Source of the DNA: Actinidia chinensis
Lineage: Eukaryota > Streptophyta > Magnoliopsida > Ericales > Actinidiaceae
Length of the DNA: 15,000 nucleotides
Assembly (NCBI GenBank): GCA_009663005.1
Contig: CM018889.1
Coordinates: 7,345,466 to 7,360,465 of the forward strand
Reading direction: 5' to 3'
Below are positions 1-8,092 of the stretch, piece by piece; position 1 is the stretch's first letter, and every line of letters begins with the position of its first letter. Made by a program: the position numbers and the translations under genes. The notes below the pieces were generated by a model. The model worked only from the letters and a program-made list of their open reading frames with translations. It was not told where the DNA came from and did no database searches.

Positions 1-812
1 TGTTCGAATGCTAGTCTACCATTCGAATGTTAGGTCTGGTGTTCGAATGCTGGCTGCGTGTAGCAGCAGAAATGGCTACTAAAATTTTCCAAAATTTGTA
101 AAACATCAACCCAACTCTTCCTAGGCTCCTAGGGTACTAAGATTTACTCAAAGGAACTACAATAACCCAAAAATCAACTCTCAATTGTAACCCTAGCATT
201 ATAGATCTAAGATCAAAATTTTGAACCCTAACATGGTATAAATTAGAGTCTTACAAACTCACCCCTAAATTTACTAAATCAAACCCTAATACATGTTATT
301 TGACCTAATTGAGACTCAAGGGAGTCTCCAAACTAACATACATTCCATATATATACATATATATGCACGTATAACATTAAAGAGTTTAGGTTTTGACTTA
401 CCAAAGTTTCAACTCAAGAAATGGTTTCCCAAGCTTTCAAAGTTCTCTCTCTCCTTCCTATGTCTTCCTTTCTCTTCTTCCTCTCTCTTTCTCTTCTTTC
501 TCTCTCTCTCTTATATGTGTGTGTATGTGTATATAATCTGAGATGCACATGGGATCCCATGTGCCTTTCCCCACCATAAATCTTTTGTTCCTCTTTTTCC
601 TTTTTCTTTTTTTTTCCTTTTTTTATACTTATTGTTACCGTTCGAATGCCAATATTAGCATTCGAATGCTAAAAAGGAAATTGATCATAGCATTTGAACT
701 CTGCATTCGAATGTCCTAAAGACCTGAAACTGACTAGAATTTATTACAGGCCTTGGTGTTTGAACGCCATATTCAACGTTCGAATGCCAAGAAGAAATCT
801 TAGCATTAGCGT
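1..812. repeat. TTCGAA-motif-rich and CT-rich DNA, probable continuation of the left LTR
   Basis: No gene is recognisable. The motif (G/A)TTCGAA(T/C)GC recurs at about 2, 21, 42, 641, 660, 704 and 779, with decayed versions between. The same motif occurs inside the shared repeat (820-900 and 8102-8180), so this stretch is probably the LTR part that is missing from the right copy. A pyrimidine tract lies at 440-515 and a T-rich tract at about 590-625. The only sizeable open frame here (293-541) is low-complexity Ser/Leu/Phe from the CT tract. That this is one continuous LTR is an inference, because there is no second copy in the window to align. Confidence 0.5.
440..515. repeat. CT-rich low-complexity tract
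   Basis: Pyrimidine-rich (CT)n/(CTTT)n DNA. Similar tracts occur at comparable places in the LTR bodies at 3460-3561 and 10736-10838. On the element's coding strand these are GA-rich. Confidence 0.8.
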
Positions 813-870
813 TCAAACTCTCATTCGAACATTCGACAATCCTACGAACATGAAATTTGTCAAAGGCGGT

Positions 871-900
871 AGCGTTCGAACGCTAGAGCGTTCGAACGCT
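871..900. repeat. Two adjacent perfect 14-bp palindromes (AGCGTTCGAACGCT)
   Basis: AGCGTTCGAACGCT at 871-884 and again at 887-900 are each perfectly self-complementary and are separated by two bases, giving a 16-bp spacing. The right LTR has one exact copy at 8150-8163 followed by a decayed half (GAATTCGAACGCC). The doublet is the best-preserved member of the TTCGAA motif family in this region. It might be a protein-binding site in the LTR or simply a short tandem duplication; the sequence alone does not decide. Confidence 0.7.
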
Positions 901-1039
901 AAGAAGAAAATTGGGCAGAAACTTAAGTTTATTGTTTTGAAAAGTTCTAAGTTAAATTCTTATCACCTTAATCCCCTAAACTAAAACCAACTCACATTAA
1001 CTAGCATACAAGTTAATTTACATAATTGGCAAAATAAAA

Positions 1040-1368
1040 TGGGTTCATATTGTGACATCAATTGATTTGTTCGTATTGTGACTCATGTGATGAATCACAC
1101 CACCATGTGGTCTGTATTGATCCATATGAGTCAGTCAGACATGCTTGACATGTGTTCATTTTTTTGTTAATCTTTAATAAAAATCTTTTCAAGTATAAAT
1201 TCAAGTTTTCGTAAAAAATTGTCAAAAAAATCATAATTAATACTTGAAACATAACATACTATTAATTTTCACATAAATAACATATATTGTACCTATTTGG
1301 TGTATATCGTATAATATATATATTATTTAGAGAAATTAAGTAATTTAAAATTTTGGCATTTTACACTT
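1040..1368 (-). repeat. LTR 5'-type module, copy 1 (inner left)
   Basis: One of four related blocks of about 300 bp in the window (1040-1368, 3640-3895, 8325-8655 and 10935-11220). All share a CACACCACNATGTGGTC core, a T-rich stretch, ATAATTAATACTT or CAATTAATACTT, TTTCACAT(A/G)AATAACATATATTGTA and an AT-rich end. On the minus strand this copy begins TGTAAAATGCCAAAATTTT, which looks like the start of a Tekay-type LTR. It suggests that a second LTR 5' end lies inside each long repeat. Confidence 0.65.
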
Positions 1369-2590
1369 AGAGAGCCATTAGAAATAAGTTCTAATCTAAT
1401 GGAGGATGTTCAGAAATCCCTACTTTACCACTTTTAGATATAGGAGATATAACAACCCCAAACTCCTACAAGGCTCCACGCGTCACCGGGCGGCGTCATG
1501 CCATTATTGTTTTCTTTTTCATAAAAAAAAGATTTTCTTTCTTATTGTATACGGAAGCAAAGCGTGTGCATTTATAATTTTAGAGCCAATAGAAATTCAG
1601 TGTTAAGTTCGTTCATTTAAAATACATGTCCATATCGGTAGATAGACAATATATGTCTTAACATTCATACATTCATACACATACATTACATATTCAAAAG
1701 GTCTTGAACATTCTAGTACGGGCTATACTACGTGAATTCGTGGTTCTTGTTACACATCATGGTGTACTCTATCTTAAATTTTACATAGTTCAAAATGGAT
1801 TTCAAAACATGGTTCTATCGCTCTACTCCACTTACTTGTCTTTGTTACTTAAAATATTGTCAGAAACAATGTTCCTAAGCATGATTGCTTAACGTATAAT
1901 TATAATCTCTAATATAGATTTGATATATATATCGACAACATGAAAATACCATGGTAGATGCATACAACATAACGTAACATAGCGTAAGAGAAAACATTTG
2001 CGCTTTCGAAATAACTTGTTCAAAATTCGTGCTTGTACATGTGCCCTCCCTTAGTCGAGTATCATACGTCATAAATGACCATCTTGTATAGTCAACATAA
2101 TTCTTGAAAATATACATTATGCACTATGACCTCCAGTCCTTAGTCGGGTCTGATAACATACTTTCACACCCCCTTGAGTCGGGGTATGCCGGTCGAGTAC
2201 CTTCCCGAAAAGTATAAACATAATGGTACATAAACATACACATAAAAAATTGTTTCAAAAGATTCTTATCTAAGCCATGAATTTGATTTGCATAACATAA
2301 CATAATTTTATGCATATGTCGTAGCATAAAAGAGTAATTTACTCTACTTTAAAGATTAAGGTTACTTACTTGTTTGCGTAGGTGTCGCACTACACTCGCT
2401 CGTCGTGCTCTTTAGGCTAGTCGAATTGATTCCTATATATTTTATTTATTGACATGATTAGTATTAAGACCTTCACTTAAGTATTTATAATGTAATTAAG
2501 TTTATTTATCAATTATTAGGCTGACCGTGGATGTTTGATTTGTTGGCTCAATATCTTGATTTTTTATGATACAAAATATTGTATTAGAAA

Positions 2591-2768
2591 CATTTTCAGA
2601 TTGTCTACTGTCTTCGTGTATCGACACCTTAAGAACATGTGTAGACACTCTTGCCCAGAATATAATTTTAAGTTTTCCTTGGCTAATTGAGCTTCAAGCA
2701 ATTCAAGTTCTTCAAGAGCTTCTCTTGGAGTATAAGTGATTCTCAAGGTCTTTAATTTAGTGAGATTC
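2591..2768 (-). repeat. Inverted block inside the left LTR
   Basis: The reverse complement of this block matches 9910-10086 on the plus strand (shared strings GACCTTGAGAATCACTTATA, CTCAATTAGCCAAGGAAAAC and GACAGTAGACAATCT), whereas DNA on both sides is collinear with the right LTR in direct orientation (TATTGTATTAGAAA before, CTTTGAAGTGTC after). It is therefore a local inversion of about 180 bp. The flanking array has its GTGTCGACACATG units pointing the same way as those in the right copy, so the left copy most likely carries the derived state. Small losses at both edges fit breakage and rejoining. Confidence 0.85.
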
Positions 2769-2773
2769 TTTGA

Positions 2774-3075
2774 AGTGTCGACACATAGAGACAGAGGCCA
2801 AAATTCTAAAAATAATGATCAGGTGTTGACATATGAACTTGTGGTGTGGACACATGGAAACAGAGGCTAAAATTATGAAATGAATAATCAAGTGTTGACA
2901 CATGAACTTTAAGTATCGACACATGGGGACAGTAAACTAAAATTCCGAAATGAATGACCACGTGTCGACACATGAACTTAAAGTGTTGACAAATAGAGAC
3001 AGTGGACTAAAATTCTAAAATGAATGACCAGGTGTCGACACATGAACTTAAAGTGTTGACACTTAGAGACAGAGG
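2774..3075. repeat. Tandem array of about 60-bp units with GTGTCGACAC palindromes (left LTR)
   Basis: Units of about 60 bp recur with starts near 2820, 2880, 2940 and 3000, plus partial units at both ends. Each unit has two spaced GTGTYGACACATG-type sites, then GAGACAGNGGCYAAAATTCTAAAATGAATGA or close variants. GTGTCGACAC is a perfect 10-bp palindrome. The array probably continued leftward into the block that is now inverted. It lies in the body of the LTR with no coding potential. Confidence 0.75.
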
Positions 3076-3459
3076 CCAATTGGGAAAAACTGAGACTTAG
3101 CTTTTCTAGTTAGAATTCAAAGCACGTTTTGGGTCAACTAACCTTGAAATTTGGAAAATGCTATTTGAGGAAAACTTATAGGTATTTGAAGTAACTATCC
3201 TACAACACATAAATCAACTAAAAAGGTTTTTGTATGAAGAACTTATGGCTAAAATATGAACAGTGGTTTTGAAATAAAAATATTGCATAACATGGTTTGA
3301 CTTTTGATCAAAAAATGGCGTCCTCGTTACGTGTTTCCAACATATTTTGTATCTATAACTAGGATAGAGTATTAAGATCTTCTAAACCAAAAAAATACAT
3401 AAAGAAACAAATAAGATTCGTGAGGTTACCTTGCGAAAATCGTTGGTAGCTCCCTAAAC

Positions 3460-3561
3460 TTTTCCTTTCTCATTTCTCTCTTCTTCTCAGAGCAATTCTT
3501 ATTTCTCTCTTTCTATCTTCCTCTCTTTCTCTTTCCCTTTTCTTCTCTCTCTCTTTCTTTT
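3460..3561. repeat. CT-rich low-complexity tract in left LTR
   Basis: Pyrimidine tract that aligns with 10736-10838 in the right LTR. It is a simple-sequence part of the LTR and shows no coding signal. Confidence 0.8.
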
Positions 3562-3639
3562 AGTTTATTCCCAGTATTTTTACTGGGACAAGCATGGGGT
3601 GGTTAGAACGGTTAGAGTGGTTGGGGGTTTGTGACTGTT

Positions 3640-3895
3640 TGGGGCTTGGGATTTGATCACCTAGTGCCATATGGGATGGGTCACACCACTATGTGGTCCT
3701 ATTGATCAAAATGGGTCAAACCATGCCTGATACATATCTATTTTTTTGTTACAGTTTAACAGAAAACTTTTTTCTGGTACAAATTTAAATTCTCGTAAAA
3801 ATATTTGAAATTCACAATTAATACTTGTTAACATGGATTAATTTCACATGAATAACATATATTGTATAGTATGTGTGTGTATATATATATTACTT
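3640..3895 (-). repeat. LTR 5'-type module, copy 2 (outer end of left LTR, truncated)
   Basis: Diverged relative of 1040-1368 and close counterpart of 10935-11220. It carries the same CACACCAC/ATGTGGTC core near 3683 and ends in a GT/AT microsatellite at 3872-3890. The final segment present in the right LTR (AGAAGAATTAAATATTTTT through TTTTACA) is missing, replaced by the fold-back junction that follows. Confidence 0.65.
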
Positions 3896-3912
3896 TGTGT
3901 AAGTTTTATTGG

Positions 3913-3979
3913 ATAAGGTCATCCCGCTTGTGTAAGTTTGTGTAACTTTGTGTGACTTACACAAGCGGGATGACCTTAT
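3913..3979. repeat. Perfect 25-bp inverted repeat (fold-back) at the pol/LTR junction
   Basis: Arms 3913-3937 and 3955-3979 are exact reverse complements around a 17-base loop made of TTGTGTAACTTTGTGTG. On the minus strand the right arm is the coding sequence for the chromodomain segment NKVIPLV, in frame with the upstream pol remnant. The left arm is an inverted copy of the same bases and then joins truncated LTR. The decamer-like string TTTGTGTAAG or CTTGTGTAAG also recurs at 3894, 3928 and, in variant form, within the loop. This fits a snap-back or template-switch event that also removed the rest of the chromodomain, the polypurine tract and the LTR edge. Confidence 0.9.
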
Positions 3980-4043
3980 TCCGCAACACTTGATTGCATC
4001 GATCTAGAATTTGAATGGGTTGTTTGACATACGACAAATCTTC
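3955..4043 (-). pseudogene. Truncated chromodomain remnant at the end of pol
   Basis: Directly after HHPLEI and a stop codon, the minus strand reads EDLSYVKQPIQILDR and then QVLRNKVIPLV, the conserved start of the chromovirus chromodomain as found in Tekay/Del elements. Such domains bind methylated histone H3 and bias insertion to heterochromatin. The sequence breaks off after a stop that replaces the usual Lys following IPLV. The Trp-containing core that normally follows is absent, because the fold-back inverted repeat starts at this point. Assignment rests on these two short motifs in the expected position, which is quite specific. Confidence 0.75.
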
Positions 4044-5399
4044 TCATATTTCTAATGGATGATGTTCAATAATGTGGCTTAGGTCAAATACATACTCCTT
4101 CAGCATCGAAATGTGAAAGACATTATGAACGTTCGCCAATTCCAGTGGCAGGGCAAAGCAATAGGCGATTGGGCCAATCTTCTCCAGAATTTCAAATGGT
4201 TCAATGTAACGTGGATTCAACTTCCCTTTCATTCCAAAACGAATGATACCCCTTGATGGGGATACCTTCAGAAACACGTGATCTCCTTGCGAAAATTCCA
4301 AATCTTTTCTGTACTTGTCGGCATAGCTCTTTAGATGACTTTGGGCTATATGAATTTGTTGTTGTATTAAAGGGCATCTTTCTCCTGTGGTTTCTAGCAA
4401 TTTGAGGAATAGGAGTCTCTCCATCTCCAACTTCAGTCGTTGAGGGGACTGACTTTCCTTCCATACACGCTTCAATGGGCCATTTGATACTCCGCTTTTA
4501 ACTGTTATTATAAGCAAATTCCACTAATGGTAAAAGTTCTTCCCAACTTCCCTTGAAGTATAACGTGTATAGCCATAGTAAATCTTCTAGTATTTGAATC
4601 ACTCTCTTCGATTGTCCATCGGTCTGTGGGTGAAAAGCCATACTAAAACTTAATTGAGTTCCCATAGCCGCTTGCAAACTTTTTCAAAACTATGAGACGA
4701 ACCTCGGGTCATGATCTGATACGATAGACATGGGTGTTTCATGAAGGCGAATGATTTCCTTTATGTATAGGTTTGCAAGTGTATCCAACTTGTGCGCGAT
4801 CTTCATGGCTAAGAATGTGCCGACTTGGTAAGACGGCCGACAATTACCCAAATAGTATCGTTTTCTCTGTTCGAACGTGGTAACCCTACGACAAAATCCA
4901 TAATAATGTGTTCCTATTTCCATTTTTAGAATGGGAAGAGAAGCCAGCAGTCCTCTAGGTCGTTAGTGTTTCGCTTTCACTCTTTGATAATGAATGTACT
5001 GTGCTATAAAGTCTACAATGTTTTTCTTCATGCTTGGCCACCAGAACAATTCCATCAAGTCGTGGTACATCTTGGTACATCCTGGGTGAACAACAAACTT
5101 CAAACTATGGGCTTGCCCCAAAATTTGTTGCTTGATTTCTATCAAACATGGTACGCATAATCTGTCATTCAGTCTCAAAACGCTGTCAACAAAAGAAAAG
5201 TCTATGGCTCCTCCTTTCTCCACTTCGTCACGAAGTTTTCTCGAACGATTATCATCCATTTGCGTTGTCTTGATCTTCTCAATGATAGTTAACTTTACTA
5301 TAAGAGTGAATAGCATAACATCCTCATTGTGTGACACGATCTCTATATCGAGGTTCCTCAAGTCTTCTAGTAATGTTGGTTGGGTTGTGATCATATATG
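4044..5399 (-). pseudogene. Gypsy integrase remnant (zinc-binding, DDE core, C-terminal region)
   Basis: Integrase inserts the DNA copy. The N-terminal zinc-binding region keeps both histidines (QAHSLKFVVHPG and the TKMYHDLM that follows), but both cysteines have become Tyr (QYIHYQRVKAKH, residues at about 4996-4998 and 4987-4989). In the core the first Asp lies in IIMDFVVGLP (4896-4898) and the second in SIVSDHDPRF (4714-4716). The third acidic position, at the DD35E spacing, reads Lys instead of Glu in GQSKRVIQ (4606-4608). The C-terminal part from 4517 is open and has SYADKYRKDLEFSQGDHVFL, the GMKGKLNPRYIEPFEIL box and HNVFHISMLKEYV. Frameshifts near 4830 and 4500 and several stops break the frame. 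Confidence 0.9.
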
Positions 5400-5761
5400 C
5401 CAAATTGCCAAAAAAATTCTGACTGAGTGCATCTGCTACAACATTTGCTTTATCGGGATGGTAAAAAATCATAAGGTCGTAATCTTTCATAAGTTCCAAC
5501 CAACGTTGTTGTCCATGTTGAGCTCTTTTTGGGTGAAAATGTATTTGAGGGTTTTGTGGTCTATGTAGATCTTGCATGACTCTCCGTATAAATAATGATG
5601 CCAGATTTGGGGGGCAAAAATTACTCCTACAAGCTCCAAATCCTGGATTGGGTAGTTCTTCTTATAAGGATTTAGTTGTCGTGAAGCATAGCGATTACCT
5701 TTCCATTTTGCATCAGAACACATCCTAGTCCCTTTAGCGAGGCATCGCTAAAGATGACATC
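5400..5761 (-). pseudogene. Gypsy RNase H remnant
   Basis: RNase H degrades the RNA strand during reverse transcription. The domain starts abruptly at the deletion point with [20 protein letters not shown], retaining the first catalytic Asp in SDAS. A frameshift near 5690 then leads into [20 protein letters not shown], retaining the expected Glu, then IWHHYLYGE and [10 protein letters not shown] with another conserved Asp. A second frameshift near 5525 moves the reading into [29 protein letters not shown], the standard end of the domain with its last Asp. The acidic residues therefore survive better than the frame does. Confidence 0.88.
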
Positions 5762-6303
5762 AGATGCTATTCATAGTCCTCATTATTCTTGGAATAAATG
5801 AGAATGTCGACGATAAAGACTATAATGAAATCGTCGAGGCAAGACTTGAATACGCGATTCATTAGATTCATGAAAGCTGTGGGGTATTGGTTAATCCAAA
5901 TGGCATCACTAAGAATTCATAATGTCCATAGCGTGTACAGAATGCACTCTTTGGTACATCTTCTGGGTTGATCTTCAGTTGGTGATACCCCGACCGAAAA
6001 TCTATCTTGGAAAACACTTGGGCACCTTGAAGTTGGTCAAATAGGTCGTCGACTTAAGGCAAAGGTTACTTGTTCTTCACGGTGACAGGATTCAATTCCC
6101 TATAATCTATGCACAATCTCATGTAGCCGTCTTTCTTCTTCACAAAAAAACTGGGGCACCCTAAGGCGAGGTACTTGGTCAGATGAAACCCTTATCCAAC
6201 CATTTTTGCAGCTAACGTTTTAACTCTTTCAATTCGACAGGTGTCATTTTGTATTGTGCCTTCCAAATTTTAAGAGGTACCCGAAACTAAGGTCTATGAT
6301 GAA
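5762..6303 (-). pseudogene. Gypsy reverse transcriptase remnant, fingers and palm only
   Basis: Reverse transcriptase copies element RNA into DNA. Reading right to left, the family motifs are YKMTPVELKELK, then [23 protein letters not shown], then [25 protein letters not shown], then [19 protein letters not shown], and finally the catalytic box at about 5805-5819. That box reads F-I-V-D instead of the usual F-I-D-D or Y-x-D-D, so one catalytic Asp is lost. At least six in-frame stops interrupt it, including one between GFI and PSTSP and two around KNK/PLP. After ILIYSKNNEDYE and HL the sequence jumps at about 5760 straight into RNase H. The RT thumb and connection, roughly 130-150 residues in intact relatives, are missing. 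Confidence 0.9.
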
Positions 6304-6414
6304 TTCCCAATCTTCCTACAGAGGCAAATCAAACAAGATCATCTGGAAAACTCTAAAAAATTATTTCACACCAATTGGATGAATCAGGTGGGTTAATCTT
6401 TTTCGGTGTACACT

Positions 6415-6849
6415 CTAAATGGACACAAAGTAGTAACCTTGACATCCCTGTTTAAGCAACCGACGTTGCATTGCATATAAAAGTGAGGTAAGGTGGTGGG
6501 ACAACACCTTCTCCCGCAAATGAAGCTTGGTTGCATAAGAATCTAAAAAATGTACTTTCTTTTCAACACAATCGATAGTGGTATAGTTTGAAGCCAACCA
6601 ATCTATTCCCAAAATAACATCAAAGTTTTGGATGTCTAAGGGAATAAGGTTTACATGTAAAAGGACATCATGAACTTGAATTTCGCAATCCATAAAGATA
6701 TGTGAACCTATCATGGAGTCTCCAAACGGGGTGAAAATATGTAAGGTAAAGTTTAAGTGTCGGGGAGGAGCAGACAATTTAGTAGCAAAATAAGGTACAA
6801 CAAATGATTGATTCTCCTCCCTCGTAGAACCCGAATTATCAATAAATGG
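6415..6849 (-). pseudogene. Gypsy aspartic protease remnant
   Basis: The retrotransposon protease cuts the Gag-Pol polyprotein. The active-site loop is visible at about 6823-6840 but reads F-I-D-N-S-G-S-T, with an extra Asn splitting the expected D-S-G triad, and is followed by YFATKL as in the family. An open stretch from 6777 contains TPFGDSMIGS, LIPLDIQNFDVILGIDWL (about 6648-6595), the conserved C-terminal part of the fold, and IDCVEKKVHF. The segment then runs into RLLKQGCQGYYF, matching the protease-to-RT linker of Tekay-like elements. The open part is about 120 residues and stops at 6415. The altered catalytic loop suggests loss of activity even without the downstream breaks. Confidence 0.85.
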
Positions 6850-7044
6850 AGTTAGGATATGGAATAGATGAGTGCAGTGAGTATACCTGAGACCCAGAGT
6901 GGAAGCTTAAATATGTCTTCAAAGTATAAGTGCAAATACTCTCATTTGTTGAAGTTGACCCCTTCCAGCAGTAGGAGTGGGTCTCTGAACGAATTAGGAT
7001 GGTATCGCGGTGGAAGCGACCATAGTCTGTAACCAATTAGATTT

Positions 7045-7973
7045 GGGATAGTCCTTAATCATATGGACTTGTTGGCCAAAATTGAAGCATGCTCCCGTCC
7101 CCGCATAACAAATAGTCCCCTGATGAAACTTCCCACACTTAGGGCACTGTGGATAAATTCCCCTGGATGATAATGATGAATAGCTGTTGCTCATTATTCC
7201 CGTGTTTGACTTCTTAGGTTGACTGACATTTGAACCTCTTGGTCACTTTGACACTTTTCATTTCCTCTTATTATCTCTATCCTGATAATATTCTTCGTTA
7301 CTCCTTTCAGCTAGGAGTGCAAGATTTACCACCTCCACGTACACAGCCAACTGTAACATTTCCAGTTGATTTTTGATGTTCCCTCTTAGGTCGTCTTCAA
7401 ACTTCTTTACTTTTTTTTCCTCGGTGTCCACCATATACGGGGCATATCGTAAAAATTTATGAACTTGGCAGTGAGATGACAATCACCGTCATCAGTACGC
7501 CTATTATTTTTTCATGATTTCTTTAAATAAGGTGTACACGCCCCATTCCTTCGACTTTTTCTGTCCTGGTGTGCACATTTGGTTCCAATGCTCTTCGTGA
7601 AAATACTTATCATTAAAAACTACCTGAAAATTCCCAAGTCATGTTGGGCTCCCTCTCCGAAGTGAATAGCCACCATTTATGTGCCTCTCCCACAAATATC
7701 TATGCAACCAAGCTAACTTTTTGTGCATCTGTGCATGAAAATACTATGTAGGTCTTTCTGATCTCTTGTAGCCAACGCTTGGCCACTTCAGAATCAGTCG
7801 TGCTCTCAAACGTTGGGGCCTTAGGTCGCAAAATTGTTGTATTGTGGGAATCCCTAGGGAAGGATTGTGGTGCTCCAAAGTATTGACCAAGCCTTCTAAG
7901 GCTCTCTCAATTCTATTAGGTTCAAGGTGGCGTCATCCCTTCCCCTTCGTCCTCCTTGCCCTCTTGTTGCCAT
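7045..7973 (-). pseudogene. Gypsy gag remnant (capsid region and zinc knuckle)
   Basis: Gag forms the virus-like particle and binds element RNA. A start codon at 7971-7973 opens MATRGQGGRRGRDD; the reading then shifts frame to a capsid-like stretch with EVAKRWLQEIRKTY and CTDAQKVS, the usual gypsy Gag core, followed by a WW motif and many breaks. Near 7258-7482 the segment FLRYAPYMVDTEEKKVKKFEDDLR is recognisable as the family's RYAP...EE.KV..FE..L region. At 7146-7045 a double cysteine region follows: CPKCGKFHQG, then a zinc knuckle reading CFNFGQQVHMIKDYP, where the second and last metal ligands of CCHC are replaced by Phe and Tyr. The frame is broken by several stops and shifts, so no functional Gag is made. 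Typical Gag for this lineage is about 300-400 residues, consistent with the space. Confidence 0.85.
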
Positions 7974-8092
7974 AAGTCTATAAATATAGGTAGACTCGAA
8001 CGTAAGACAACAATTGATAGAGAGACTTACTAAATAAATTGTTATCATATATTTGCTAGCATACATTATCTTTACACATATTCATGATGCAT
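7974..8092 (-). other. Gypsy 5' leader remnant without a visible primer-binding site
   Basis: About 120 bases between the gag start and the edge of the right LTR. AT-rich. I looked on the minus strand for a tRNA-complementary primer site (for example TGGTATCAGAGC) next to the LTR and see none, so it was probably deleted together with the adjoining end of the LTR. Confidence 0.5.

Larger units (their letters stand above)
813..3895 (-). repeat. Left long direct repeat (3' LTR of the gypsy element)
   Basis: This stretch is collinear with 8093-11220 over about 3.1 kb. Matching anchors include AAACTCTCATTCGAACATTC at its start, CACCACCATGTGGTCTGTAT near 1100 and 8400, GTTTGCGTAGGTGTCGC near 2373 and 9687, and a GT/AT microsatellite near its end. 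Because the internal coding region lies between the copies on the minus strand, this copy is the 3' LTR. It differs from the right copy by many substitutions and small indels and by an inverted block at 2591-2768. Its right end stops after the microsatellite, about 25-35 bp short of the TTTTACA end seen at 11220, and runs into the hairpin at 3913-3979. The real LTR may extend left past 813 to the window edge. Confidence 0.85.

Noticed and set aside
293..541. 82-codon open frame ending in a Ser/Leu/Phe run
   Set aside because: Its C-terminal half is the translated CT microsatellite and the rest has no family features. It lies in probable LTR DNA.
1381..1415. Similarity of CTAATGGAGGATGTTCA to pol sequence at 4050-4070 (CTAATGGATGATGTTCA), suggesting a pol scrap between LTR modules
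   Set aside because: The match is short, and the neighbouring translation does not continue any pol motif. It may be chance.
2564..2746. Open frame with a close counterpart at 9981-10163 (shared LEAQLAKENLKL)
   Set aside because: Protein-level similarity follows from the homologous, inverted LTR block. Frames end at different places and no gene signal accompanies them.
2774..3075. Regularly spaced GTGTCGACACATG repeats that look CRISPR-like
   Set aside because: The spacer-like parts are themselves repeated between units, the context is a plant LTR and no cas gene is present. It is a minisatellite.
4201..4464. 87-codon frame overlapping the integrase C-terminal region
   Set aside because: Mostly an alternative frame of the integrase remnant. 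Only its first part (up to about 4400) carries integrase-like sequence, because of a frameshift, so it is not a separate gene.
4966..5568. Three plus-strand open frames of 62-96 codons
   Set aside because: They are antisense to the RNase H and integrase remnants, which carry clear family motifs on the minus strand.
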